Below are positions 12,418-24,284 of a stretch of 64,000 nucleotides of DNA, piece after piece. The stretch lies in NCBI GenBank assembly GCA_023678885.1, contig CM042966.1, positions 28,162,028-28,226,027 on the forward strand, in the 5' to 3' direction. The notes under the pieces were generated by a model, which ran no database searches, was not told where the DNA came from, and saw only the letters and a list, made by a program, of their open reading frames with translations. The DNA comes from Pogostemon cablin (taxonomy: Eukaryota; Streptophyta; Magnoliopsida; Lamiales; Lamiaceae). The translations under genes were made by a program, and so were the position numbers. Positions within the stretch are counted from its first letter, which is position 1. Every line of letters starts with the position of its first letter.

Positions 12418-12493
12418 AAGCCAGCAATTTTTCTACACACTTTAAATTGTACACAAACCAAGTGGTGAGGACCGATCAATAGAAACTAAACTA

Positions 12494-12720
12494 CTCTCTC
12501 CGTCCGTACAATAATTATACATTTATTTTTTTCACGTATATTAAAGAGTATTTATTTAATGTATACTCCTAGATAGTTGTATTAGTAAGGCGTTTGAGAC
12601 CCATATATTAAATATATTAGTGATGTGTGTGGATTCTATATATTTAAAAAGATAAATATATATTTTTGGTGCGGACGCCCAAAATAGACAAATATATACT
12701 TTTCTGGCGGATGGAGGGAG
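12494..12720. mobile_element. Stowaway-type MITE (227 bp)
   Basis: The left end is CTCTCTCCGTCCG and the right end CGGATGGAGGGAG, both flanked by TA. Confidence 0.75.
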
Positions 12721-14606
12721 TATTATGTTATCATTTGTACACGAAGAACTCCCTCATTTTAAGAGGTGGTTCACGTATTGTGACAATAAAATTCAATTCT
12801 TAATCATTAACTATGATTAGTTGAACTTTTTGCGCGGTTAGGTCAATCTAAATTGCAGCACCAAATAATGTAGCTCACATATTACATACTATATACATTT
12901 TTGTTTGAAACTGATTTAATGTCTGAAAGAATGTGATTTCAAGTTCCCAACTACATTTATAATTATGTACTCTTGCATTTACTTCATTGTTGCAAGTTTG
13001 GTGTGGGATCATGTAATAAAATAAGTTTCGTAAATGAGATAAAAAGATTATATATATAAAAAAAGATCAGAACCATGCAATATAATTATTTAAAAGTTGT
13101 TACATGATAAATGATAAGGAAAATTTTAATACTAGTCCTACGAACTCTTTCCATAAAATGATCTACAAAAAATTGTTATAAAATTATACTATTCCAGTTA
13201 TCGTTCACGTTTACTGTTTTGTTTTATGTTATTTTAGAAGAAAAAAGAAATATTCATTTCGTCCCATTTTAATAGTTACGTTTATTTTTTGTACGGGGAT
13301 TAAAGAGTAAGAAATAGTATTTTAATGTGTATTGAGGTGAGATAAATAATACTTTAATGTATAGTGGATAGTTGTATTAGTATTGTAGTTGGATCCTGCA
13401 AAGATATTTGAATTATTTTGTGTTGGTCTCATATACAAAAAGGAAAATGTAATCATTAGGATGAGACATCTAAAAAAGAAATATGTAATTATTAGGATGA
13501 GATGAAATAAGTATTTTCTATGCTCAATTTTAGTAATTTGATATTCATTTTATAATAAATAATACAAAGTGGAGTATATTATGTATGTTAAAAATTATGA
13601 CAAATTTAAAACTAAAATATAATTTAAAAGTTTTAAATTGAAATTCTATTTCTTAATACTCCTATATGTGAATCATTCATGAGACAAATGAAAATATCAT
13701 AGTGTAAATATAAAAATTAAGAAATACTTAAAGAGCTAGATTGAAAACAATTTTTCAAAAGCAATAAAATTGGGTTGAAGAGATAGGATCTAGCATGAAG
13801 ACGACCCTACCTCAACTCATTAACTTCTTGTAGTATTTATTTTTGGGTCTTTTTCTGCAAATCTGTCATATCAGGGATAAAGCAGATACAAAATTAAAAA
13901 TAGACCTAAGTCATGATTAAATATGTTACTCCATCTATAATTTACCCAAAAAATATGAGTTTAAATGTGTTGAGGAAATAACTTGTTCCCCTGGTTCAGG
14001 AAACATGCTTATTTAAATGACAAATGATAGTGTAAAAAAAAAAACTCATACAATAAGATTTAAAAAAAAAAAAAACTGAATTAAAAAGTATCAGTTGAAT
14101 ACAGTATAATTTTTTTATTATATTTTTTTTGTCACAAATTATAACTCATACAAAATGGCTTAGTTTCTATTATATGTCATTCAGAATAATATGCAAGAAA
14201 ATAACAGTTCTTGATACAATTGCTTTTTTGTTTTTTAATTATGATTTATCTGTTGAGGCAGACTAGTCGGTTCTCTGCAGCTATATTAATTTTGAACAAC
14301 ACCGATTCCCTTAATACTAAATTTTATGAGTAATTTTGAACAACATTTTTCTTAAAATTTGTTAGTAAAAATGTAAAAAGAAGAAAGGAATACTATCGTA
14401 AGTAGGTTTATTGTACACATTCATCACATATATATTAATTTAACACATATTAATTTAAAATAAAGTAACTTATAAGATGATAATTATATGAGACTTAATA
14501 ATATATGAATGTTTTATAGATAGAGTATGATTATTGATGATTAAAGTATATTTTCTTAAAATATGAAGAATGATACATTAAAGTATGATTATAAGGTGTT
14601 GTGATA

Positions 14607-15900
14607 TGTGGTCAACACCTAAGTCACAACATAACACATAGGACAATGATGAAGGTCCCCTGAATTTGATATACCGAGCTTCCGGCTGAATCGAGGTCCG
14701 TCCAGTCGAGGTCCATCCTGCCGAAGCCGAGTCAGTCCAGCTGAGGTCTTCCTACCGAAGCCAAGTTTTCCCTGCATAAGCCGAGGTTTCCCTACCGAGG
14801 TCTCCTGAAGTTGGGGATCTCAGGAAGGCTGGTAGATAGGGATGTAATTGAACCGAGTCGAGTCGAACACTACTAGGTTTGAGGATCGTTTGTTAAGAAA
14901 TTATTGAACTCGAGCCCGAGCTCGAACTCGTCAAGAAAAAAAATATCGAACTCGAGCTCGAATTCAAACTATTTGTTAAGACTCGCGAACATGTTTACGA
15001 ACACATAAAGTAACTTGTTTATGAATATATTTTCATGAAAATTTAAATAATTTTGTGCCTGGATATTAAAAGAATGTTTCGTTTATAAACTTTTAATGTT
15101 ATTCATAATATTAAATAAACAAACTAACAAAATATAATTATAAACGGTAAAAAGTATTTAAATATTTAAATAATCACTTAAGTTATTATCATATTTGTGT
15201 GGTTTAATATAAAATATTTAATTATTGAACATTAATAAATAAATAATAATATATAATTCTAAAGAATAACTATAAAATTTACGAACGCGTTTACGAGTCA
15301 TTAGCGAGCCTATAAACGAATATGTTCGTGAGCTTTTGAGCCGAACACTCTTAGGCTTGAGTTTGGTTTGATAAACTATTCGAACCCAAAATTCAAGTTT
15401 GGTTTGGCTCGTTAAGGTTAACGAACGAGTTCGAACGAACATTTAATCAAACCGAGACTCGAATAGTTCGCGAACGGTTTGATTTGGTTACATCCCTACT
15501 GGTAGATGAGGTCTCCTGAAGTTGGGGACCTCAGGAAGGCTGGAAGATAACCTGTCAAGTCGGATGTCTCCTCTTGGTCAGACTTTCCCACTTTCCCACT
15601 TCTTAATGTATAATTGCAAGCGTTCCCCTCGTACAAAGCAAGCTTTCACATTTTTCAAGTCTAGAGTATTTAATTCTTGCAGGTTACAAGTTTAGAGCAT
15701 TTATTGTTAGAATAGTAGGCTCATCTCATCTCATCTCATCTCACCTCACCTATATAAGAGGGGGCTCTCCCCGATGTAACAAACATATCTTCATCGTCCT
15801 CTTCACCGTCGACATTTACTCAGCACACTTTCTCCCTACTGTAAATGAGAGAATTATCTCCTACTACGTACACAAAAAAAAAAAAAAAACTCTCCACTTT
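14607..15900 (+). mobile_element. Possible solo LTR, interrupted by a hAT element
   Basis: The stretch is GC-richer than its surroundings. It has 'ccgag(g)tc/ccgaagccgag' minisatellite-like repeats (14665-14815) and a TATA-like 'cctatataagaggggg' at about 15749, followed by a C/T-rich leader. This is LTR-like promoter architecture. Boundaries are uncertain and I found no target duplication. No internal retroelement domains lie next to it. Confidence 0.35.
14837..15498. mobile_element. hAT-type element (662 bp) with exact 8-bp target duplication
   Basis: The ends TAGGGATGTAA... and ...TTACATCCCTA are inverted. The flanks are identical 8-bp sites ctggtaga (14829-14836 and 15499-15506). The interior is rich in 'cgaactcgag' and 'gttcgaac' motifs. 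No transposase is encoded. It lies between two copies of a roughly 40-bp host repeat ('gaggtctcctgaagttgggg'). Confidence 0.85.
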
Positions 15901-17950
15901 AACTCCCACACACGTGGGAGGAATTATTGTTGTCTTTTTTTTTCATGTTTTCTCTCCATATTATGTTTGATTAGTCGATTAAATCATATTACAGCCAAAT
16001 TAAATAGTCACCCCATCCATTAAAAATCGACTATCAACAGGTGTATAATATGATACATCATAAACATATTTTAAGTATTATGAAAAATATATTTTACTTA
16101 CTATAATAAATATACTTTAATAATTAGTCGATTCGTCTCACGACCTATTTTACATAAATTCGTCTTACAAGAATAATCCTTAATTTAATTTAATTTTTTT
16201 AATTTGAAATACAGACATATTTTCTTATTAAGATTTAATTATGGAGTCGACAACTTGGAAAACTATACATTCAGATCATTTGAATTATTATTAAAAACTT
16301 GACCCACCCGACAAGTTAGACTCAAAGTTTTGACCCGTAGTGAAGACTGCATTGGACGGTCGACCTCCTCAAACACACGTCTAATTCTTATTCCTTTCAT
16401 CTTATTCGTCGGGTAATACTGTGAAATTGTTTTGACTTTGCGATTTGTTGCTAGTCATGTCGAACCTCCTAATTCTGTGAATGACATTCTTAGTAACTTT
16501 TGTTCTTATTTTATTTAATTTAATATACACACTTTAATTCATTGGTTAAAAAAAAGGACTTTGTTTAGAAACAATTTTTATTTTAAGTAAAGCTTTATCC
16601 TTTATTTTTTTGAAACTTTTTTCTAAACATTTTCTCAGATTAAATTAATTGTTTTGATTGAATGAAAATGTTATAATATTATTATTTTATCTTCATAGAT
16701 TTTATTTTTCATCTTATAAATTTGTTAATGTCATTTTAACTCAGATAAAATGAAACAACTTGACTGTATAGACTTATGATCAATAAGTAAGGGTGCACAG
16801 AAAACTCAATCAACAATTAAGAGTATTTATTTGAGGTTTATTGTTTATGTACATTTTGAAAACTATAAATAACAATAATAATCTACAAAATATTAGATCT
16901 TTGGTATGATATTAGAGATTCGGTGATACGTAAAAAATACTATTTGTTTTATGTTTTAGATATTTGATATGATAAATTTTAATATCATATAGCGATGGAC
17001 AAGAGAGTATTAACTACTACCTTCATCCAGCGTTAAGGTTTTAGATTTTTGTTTTCCATTTTAATTATCCCAAATTAAAGTTCACATCTATTTTTTTATC
17101 AAGTTGGTCCACACAAAATAATTAATTTAGTCATATAGATAAAAATAGAAGGAACAAAGTACAACTATTGTGATATTCGTTGAGCAGTATTCCCTCTCAA
17201 ACACACTCATTTCTTTTTTTTTTCTCATGTTAATTTATAAATTAAAGAGTATTGTATTAAAATTCATCATGTTATCTTTACATTTTCTTCATAAAAAAAA
17301 TAAAAATAAGTGTGTTATTTTATAAAACTTTTGAAGTATTAACTTGTAAATGTGAGATATTATTTTTTACAAACCTCTTTTTGAGACATTATATAAATAA
17401 AATATGTTTAATAATTATTAAAATATGTTTTCTAAAGTATAATAAATATTGAATTAAAGTATAATTTTAAGGTGTTATAATATGATTCATTATTCACATA
17501 CTTTAACTACAAATAAACATATTTTACTCATATAATAACATACTTTGATAATAAGTCAACCCGTCTCACAACCGTCATAAAAAAATCGTCTCACAAGAGA
17601 CACGACAAAATGAATAAGAAAAAATGATACGATTGTATTTTATAAGCCCAAAAGATAATTATATTTTACCTAGTAGGAGGTGGCCATCTAGAAAATTCAA
17701 AACTTTAATAGTAAATGTTTTTCTTTCAAATTATTTTAACAGATTTCAATGACTAACAACCACTTAATCCGCTAATTGATTTGGACAAACTTCTAATGAT
17801 AGTGATAATTCATCCATTACTAATACAATATTGTACTTGCATGCATAAATGTAATAAAAAAATTGAAATAAATTTAAATGAATAAATAGGAAATAGAATA
17901 GATAAAAGTCGGTAAAAAATGAATAATTGGGCGATTTAATTAGATCATTA
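15901..17950. other. Intergenic, no gene seen
   Basis: AT-rich. It includes decayed copies of a 'gtgagacg/ccgtctcac' terminal repeat family near 16120-16170 and 17550-17610 that recurs near 8865, 24920 and 25390, probably an old DNA-transposon family. No coding signal. Confidence 0.45.
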
Positions 17951-17954
17951 GAAT

Positions 17955-18075
17955 TTGAACTAGGTGGGCTAGCCCATCTGGTCACCGGACTCCTCACACA
18001 AGTGAGTGACCCGAGTTCGATTCCCACTGAACGAATAGGAGGAGAGTTATAAGGAGGCTTGGAAAATAAGAATGT
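17955..18075 (+). mobile_element. tRNA-derived SINE fragment, second family
   Basis: A tRNA-like head contains an A-box-like TAGCCCATCTGG (17970-17981) and a B-box GAGTTCGATTCCC (18013-18025), about 30 bp apart as in tRNA genes. It does not fold as an intact tRNA that I can support. The sequence differs from the SINEs at 11215 and 49267. The 3' boundary and target duplication were not found. Confidence 0.55.
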
Positions 18076-18444
18076 ATGAAAACTTGGTGAACTAACTAGT
18101 AATTATACTAATAATTAATTTTTTGGAAAGGTGCAGGTGTAGGTGGACCCTCCCACTAAAATTTTCCCAACAAACAAAATGGCTTTTCCCAATCAAACTA
18201 ACATCTCTATATTTACTTCTCTTTAGGCCCACTTTATATCTACGTTTTTTTAACATTTTTTGGACCTAATCAATTACACTCTACGTCCATTAATTTTACT
18301 ATTTAGAAAAAATCTAAATTTAACATGTTAAAATATGATTGCTATGAAGTATAATTAAAATGTGTTCATTGACAGTTAAAAGTATGTTTTTTAAATTATA
18401 ATATAATATATGATATATTGAAATATAATTCAGTGTGATAATAT

Positions 18445-19261
18445 GGGAAAATAGATTTTTTCGTCCGTTAACTTTGTTCAATTTTGAATTTAGTCCATAA
18501 GTTTTTCACTTTTTTGAAAATCGTCCATTATATTTGCAAAATTTTGAAAATCGTCCATTATATTTGAAAATTTTGAAAATGGTCCATTATGTTTACCAAG
18601 TTCAACAAAATCGTCTGTTTCAATATGTCATTAGCAGGTTATTCTAAAAGATAAAAATAAAAAAATATGTAATATATATATATATATACTATTTTACAAA
18701 AAAATAGTTCTCACTAAGAATTTATATTATACTCCCTCCGTCCGTCTGAAAGAGAGCATTTTTCTTTTGTGCACGTTGATTAAGAAGTATTGTTATTTAA
18801 TATGTAGTGGGTAGTTGTATTAGTGGGAGTGTGGACCCCATATTTTAATTGTATTAGTGGGTGTGGATCCCATCTGTGTAAAAAATGAAGTGACCCTCTT
18901 TAAAATGGACGACCAAAATGAAAAAAGATCATCTTTCGAGCGGATGGAGGAAGTATCAATATTTAGTTAAATTTGCTCCACTTTAGTATTTAGATTAATA
19001 TTATTTGTTTGGTATACGGAATTGAAAAATGAAAATTGAGATAAAATTGGTTAAATAAAAATATGATATAAATTAATTGGAGTGAAAATATTCAAATGAC
19101 CTACCATAGCAGGTCAAAGGACCAAAATATTGAATTTTATGAAGTTAATGGACTAATTTCAAAATTGTTATAAAATTAACGGACTAATTTCAAAATTAAA
19201 AAAATTAATGGACTAATTTCAAAATGAGTGAAAGTTAACGGACGAAAAAATATATTTTCCT
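18445..19261. mobile_element. Mutator-like MITE (817 bp) with exact 9-bp target duplication
   Basis: Long inverted ends carry 'ttttttcgtccgttaacttt' about 10 bp in from each terminus. They are flanked by the identical 9-mer tgataatat (18436-18444 and 19262-19270), the duplication length of Mutator elements. Subterminal 'aaatcgtccattatattt' and 'ttaa(c/t)ggactaatttcaaaa' repeats occur on either side. A Stowaway MITE is nested inside. No transposase. Confidence 0.8.
18732..18953. mobile_element. Stowaway-type MITE nested in the 18.4-kb element
   Basis: It starts CTCCCTCCGTCCG and ends CGGATGGAGGAAG, between TA dinucleotides. Confidence 0.8.
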
Positions 19262-19735
19262 TGATAATATCATTAATTAAAAAATAATTTTAAGTTTTAT
19301 TAAACATACTTTATTTATATATAATAATTATATTTTAATAATTTGTGAGTCTGCATCATACTAGATGACATGTATAACAATCTTACAAGAGAATTCCTCT
19401 TATTACTATTAGTATTTTTTAGGTAAATTAAAATCTTTCTTCTTAAAAAATAGAGCTCATATTTTTGTGTGTCGTAATTTTGTGGTTTCATATTATGTAA
19501 AGTTATTTTTATTAGGTATATAAAATAGGATAAATGAGAGATATTTTTGATAATTTAATAATAAAAAGTGTGTAATTGTCTGTGAGTTAATAAAATGTGC
19601 TATAAAGTAGGTGATATTTTGGTGTTGGAGTTGTGGAAATGTTTATATAGTGTATGCTATTAAATCTAGAAGTATGCATAATTTTTTTAGTGAAAAAAAA
19701 AATGAAAACCATGTAGAATTTTGAGACTTAGGAAG

Positions 19736-19738
<3 letters not shown>

Positions 19739-19781
<43 letters not shown>
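19739..19781. repeat. (TA)n microsatellite
   Basis: An uninterrupted run of about 21 TA units. Confidence 0.95.
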
Positions 19782-19786
<5 letters not shown>

Positions 19787-19839
19787 ATTTTAATTCGAAT
19801 GGATAACATAGTTTTTAATATTTTAAAACTTTTAAGAGT

Positions 19840-20190
19840 AATTGTTAAATGATCTCTCATATAAAAGGTTAAGCTGGTAGTGAGAGGAATCGTTTACTAC
19901 TTAATTAAATCATTCTAACACGCCCCCTTACATGCAGGCGATGTTAATTTTTGCCTCAAGCTTTTCATGTGGAGTTTTCTCACAAATGGGTGGCGGTGAG
20001 GTATGCAGGCGGGGTTAAGTTTTGCATCAAGCCTTGCATGTGGAATTATCTCATAAATGAATGACGATAAGGTTCGAACCCGAAATCTTTGCTAAGCCGT
20101 GGTGGCTCTAATACTATATTAAAGGACCAACTCATCTAAAAGCTTATGTTGATAGATGATATGGTCATTTAACATAGTATCAGAGCACCA
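19840..20190. repeat. Interspersed repeat of the 'atcgtttaatacttaat' family
   Basis: It shares 'ggtagtgagaggaatcgttt' type sequence and 'actctaac' with 22985-23050 and 26780-26840. The first half contains a local duplication ('caggcg..gttaa.tttgc.tcaagc'). A tRNA B-box-like ggttcgaaccc is at about 20072, and the right end holds 'tagtatcagagcacc', like a copia primer site. It is probably a non-autonomous retroelement remnant. Confidence 0.45.
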
Positions 20191-20199
20191 TTACCAATA

Positions 20200-20466
20200 A
20201 TAACACAATATAACTTATATATGGGATTGAAAAATCCAATGAAGCCATGTTTGAAGTCATATGAGCAGATGGCCCAATATTCAAATACCAAGTTGAAGTA
20301 GATATTGAATCAATTTGATTACCAACTAAGAAAGCATCTGCAAGATTTGTTACAATAGCATTTATTTTCTACTAAGTGCTGAATTTGGCAGAGAAGAGAG
20401 TAGAAGGGAGAAGAAAATAAAAAGATTTGAAGTAGAGTTTAGGTATCGTATGCTAGGCTGATACCA
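20200..20466 (-). pseudogene. Copia leader and protease fragment
   Basis: Reading the minus strand from 20466 gives a tRNA-Met-type primer site (TGGTATCAGC, 20457-20466), a leader, and then a fragment with the copia protease motif in altered form (WYLNIGPSAHMT for the usual D-[ST]-G-A-S-x-H-M). The catalytic Asp is replaced by Asn-Ile. Gag is missing. The fragment is non-functional. Confidence 0.65.
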
Positions 20467-20632
20467 TGATAGGATTAAAATTAAGATTTTATTGAATGAA
20501 AAATTATTATTAAAATGGGGTATTTATATACAAAATTAAGATATCTAACCAAATCTTCTATCATAATATACAATGGACTAAATCTCTATAGTTAAGGTAA
20601 ATATTGAACATTATCTCTTACTATTATCTCCC
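20467..20632 (-). mobile_element. Short copia LTR shared by two internal regions
   Basis: On the minus strand this segment lies between a pol 3' end with a purine-rich 'cttgagggagataat' tract and a primer site at 20457-20466. It therefore sits in the position of a 3' LTR for the upstream domains and of a 5' LTR for the downstream leader. About 165 bp. The exact 5' boundary is decayed. Confidence 0.55.
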
Positions 20633-22982
20633 TCAAGCGAGATATGGGGTTAGTCGAAGCTTGCTTCTGAAGAACTCGAATAGTGGCCGAGGAAGACTCT
20701 TAGTAAAAATATCAGCAAATTGAAGTTCGGATGGAACAAACTGAGTGATAAGTTTTATAGATGACACCAATTCACGAATGAAATGTAGGGGGTGCGGATT
20801 GGGAATCGGTACAGTTTTTTAAAAAATCCGTACCAAAATTCGGATCGATTTTTTAAAAAAAATAATCCGATATTGAATCCATAAAGAAAAAATTTGATAT
20901 TGAATTCGTACCGAAATTCAGTTCGGTTCGGTTCGGTTCGAAATGGATTTTGATGGTGCGGAGCGAATCGAAGATAATATTATTTTTTTTAATAAAAGGT
21001 AATAATACTTTAAAAATAAGAAAATACTTTTGTAATACTACTTCACAATTCACATTAAGAGTTTCATGAAACATATAAGAAGAGATAATATTTGAATAAT
21101 AAGTTATACTCGAATTGATGAAAAGTGAGAATGGTGCATTGCATTATTTCATAAACAATTCATATTATAAATAAAGAATTATAAACTTTTAATGAAAAGT
21201 GATAATATATTTAATAAAAATGGTAATTACTTAAAAAAAATATAAAATAGTCTTACATAACACGACCTTATGTGATGCCCTAAATAATAATAGTACTAAG
21301 ATAAAGAAAATTAATAATTTTAGATTTTTTAAAACATTTAACTTTAAATTTAAGGTGTATTCAATTAAAGTCTATCTAATACTAATATTTTAGACATAAA
21401 TATGGATTATCATTTAATTTTTGCATTTTATCTTTATTAAATAAATATAAAATATAATAATTATTTATTAAATTTACGATTGAATTTAAACTTTGGAGAT
21501 ACCATTTACTTTATTCATTATATTCTATGAAATAATACTTTAAACATATTATTTTATTTATTTCTTTATTTTAGAAACTTATTTTAGTTTATGAAATAGT
21601 ATATATTTTCTAATATACACTAACAAATAAATATTTAGAGCATTAGATATATTTTTAAATTATTATTTGGTAGTATATTATAAATAATTTTAATTTATTA
21701 ATTATGATTACATTATAATTAGTAGAGTAAAATTAATTAATTCATGACATATAAAGTATAAACTATAAATAATAAGATAAATATATTATATATAATTTTA
21801 ATGCATAATTTAAATTCGGTTTTTCGGTATGGTTCGGTTTGGTTCGGTCCTTTTATATCCAATATTCGGTACAGGAAAGGGGGAAATATTCAAGTCCGTA
21901 CCAAACAAAAAATCGGTTCGGTTCGGTTCGAAAAAATAAAAAAGTCAACAGTTTTTTCGGTTCGGGATTAATTCGATGTGGTTTTGGTACGGTTTCGGTT
22001 AAATCCAATATTCGTGCACACCCCTAATGAAATGATAGTCAATATCGATGTGATTATCTTGTTTATGTGCAACTGGATTTTGACTAAGAAAAATAGCGCT
22101 ATTGTTGTCACATAACAAAGCAGGAGAGCGTGAAGATGATACTCGAAGCTCCTTGAGTAGATGCGTAATAGAACCTATTCTGAAGCAGTATTAGCAAGAG
22201 CTCTATACTCAAACTCAGAGCTGGAACGTGAGGCAGTAGGTTGCTTCCTAGCACTCCAAGATACAAGATTTTCACCAAGATAAATGCAGTAATCATAGGT
22301 GGATCGTCGTGTCTCTCGACACCTAGCCCAATCAGCATCAAAATAACCCACCAAAAAAGGGTTGAGCAAGAAGAAAAAGAAAGCCCATAATATAGATACT
22401 CTTGACATATCTAAGAATCCTCTTCGCAACCTGAAAATGCTCGATTGTTGGTTGATTCAGAAATTGACTCACCTGATTTACAGCAATGCAAATATCATCT
22501 TGAGTTACAGTAAAATACTATAGAGCACCAATAAGAGATCTGTATAAGGTAGGATCATCAAATGGTGTGCCTGTAGAAGCAAGTTGAAAACCCGTCGCTA
22601 AAGGAGTGGAAATAGGCTTAGCATCCTCAAGATTAGCCCGCTCAAAATATCTCTAGCGTACTTGGCCTGATTTAGAAAAAGACCTTGTGAAGTATAAGTG
22701 ACCTCAAGGCCCAAAAACTATCCAAATTTTTCTCATATCCTTAATAGCAAATTCTCGTTGCAAACGTGAAATAAAGGAGGTGATGAGATCCTGAGAATTT
22801 CCTATAAGGATAAAATCATCAATATACACAAGAAGATACAACATAGAGGATCCGTGAATGAAAATAAACAGAGAAGGGTCAGATTTACTGCATAGAAAAC
22901 CAATACTAAGTAGAAAGTCACTGAGCCTTTGGAACCATGCCCGATGAGCCTGTTTTAAGCCATATAAAACCTTCTTAAGATA
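20633..22982 (-). pseudogene. Ty1/copia reverse transcriptase-RNase H remnant
   Basis: Minus-strand reading shows copia RT (LKKVLYGLKQA near 22960; YIDDFILIG, the YVDD-box, near 22820) and RNase H (YFDADWARCRETRRSTYDYC near 22300; SWSARKQPTASRSSSEFEYR near 22230). It ends with the copia C-terminus (QFVPSELQFADIFTKSLPRP near 20700). Stops and frameshifts are numerous. The RNase H tail is split by the hAT insertion at 20786-22026. Upstream parts are missing beyond the KKVLYGLKQA block. Confidence 0.85.
20786..22026. mobile_element. hAT-type element (1241 bp) inside the copia RNase H tail
   Basis: The ends are TAGGGGGTGC... and the reverse complement TAGGGGTGTGC..., flanked by identical 8-bp sites atgaaatg (20778-20785 and 22027-22034). 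GGTTCGG-type tandem runs occur near both ends (about 20915-20940 and 21830-21930). Removing it rejoins the copia frame. No transposase was seen. Confidence 0.85.
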
Positions 22983-22984
22983 GT

Positions 22985-23280
22985 ATTATAAAAGTTTAAC
23001 CTGGTAGTGAGGGGAATCGTTTAATACTTAATCAAATTACTCTAACAGTATTCAATTTTTTTTTTTTATAAAACCTACTTATAAAAAATATCATCTTCAT
23101 AATGAACCCACGATAGAACAAAATAGTACCTTAATCTCAAACATATTTAATTTAATTATACTATCTTCATTTTAGAATTAACGAAAAATAAAAGTACTAG
23201 AAAATATAGTTTTTTGATGTAATAAATAAATAAATTATAAATAGAGATTGCATGAGAATCTTATACTCATAAGAAACGAA
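22985..23280. repeat. Remnant of the 'atcgtttaatacttaat' repeat plus AT-rich filler
   Basis: 22985-23050 matches the start of the repeat at 19840 and 26780. The rest is AT-rich without recognisable features. This block separates two different copia fragments. Confidence 0.45.
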
Positions 23281-23888
23281 CTAAAATTTTGAAACCAAGA
23301 AAGAGAGGCTTGTTTGAGGCCATATAATGCCTTCTTCAAACACAAACACGATTTGGTAATAGTGGATCAATGTAACCAAGTTGTTGAGACATATAAACGG
23401 GTTTGGTTAAAATTCCATGTAGAAAAGTATTTTTTATATTTAATTGGCGAAGAGACCATTTGTTCGTGATTGCCAGAGCAAGAACAATGCGGATTGTAAT
23501 GCCTTAACTACTAGACTAAAGATATGAGAGTAATCAAAATCAAGAATTTGAGTGTGACCCTAACCCACTAACTGTGCCTTATGGTAATCAATAGTTCCTA
23601 CAAATAAAAACTTCATACGGAACACCCATTTGAAGCCAACGATCTTCGTGTTCGTTGGCTTAGGCACAGGATTCCAAGTGTTGTTGAGGTGAAGAGCTTT
23701 TATTTCTTCATCCGTAGCTGCGATCCAATATGGATAGTAGATTTAAAATTCTTTGGCTCTTTAGTGACCATCAAAGTTGGCAATATGCCCTGGCTTGAAG
23801 ACGCCCACCTTTGAACGAGTTGTCATAGAGTAAGTTGGTTGAGCTTGAATTTCTTATATAGGTGGCAAAACATGGTGCATGAGCTTTC
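23281..23888 (-). pseudogene. Second Ty1/copia reverse-transcriptase fragment
   Basis: On the minus strand the N-terminal RT region reads LNNTWN.VPKPTN, then GFKWVFRMK (about 23610). Further on come a decayed core and an ALYGLKQ-like end (about 23300), the same block already present at 22960. It is therefore a different element, not a continuation. Several in-frame stops. Confidence 0.75.
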
Positions 23889-24284
23889 TGTTGGGATAAC
23901 AGATTCTCATTCATTCCTAATTAAAAGACAAATAAAGAAGAGCATAAAAAATACAATACAAGAATTTGCATGGAAAACTCCAAAATTGAAGAAAAACCAC
24001 GAACCGAGAAAATACTACTATGTGAAATTTTTTTACAATCACACAGAATTTCTCTCTCGCGACCTCAATCCCTACACCATTACAAATATTTAACTAATCA
24101 CACCTTTCTCACAACTCTCACAACCGAGTATAAAAGAAGGAATTTAAAAGAATCAAACAAAAAAATTAAAGTGTACTTAACACTGAATATCAAGACCAAG
24201 AGTCTCCTTAAACAGTACTAAGGATCCATCTTATTTTACTTTTCATTCGAGGTGAACAAAAGAAATAAAAGAAATTCATTCTTT
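23889..24284 (-). mobile_element. Diverged solo or truncated copia LTR
   Basis: It matches the two LTRs at 46935-47560 and 48731-49154 over most of its length, starting TGTTGGGATAA on the plus strand and sharing 'aaataaagaagagcataaaaa' type blocks. The far end decays near 24284. Divergence is clearly greater than between the other two LTRs, so it is older. Confidence 0.75.

Larger units (their letters stand above)
10561..14110. repeat. Duplicated intergenic segment, copy B
   Basis: It is a paralogue of 690-870 plus 3190-5290. Relative to copy A it contains extra inserts with clean boundaries: a Stowaway MITE (10652-10938) and a SINE carrying a hAT element (11215-12417). Neither copy contains a recognisable gene. 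Confidence 0.8.
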
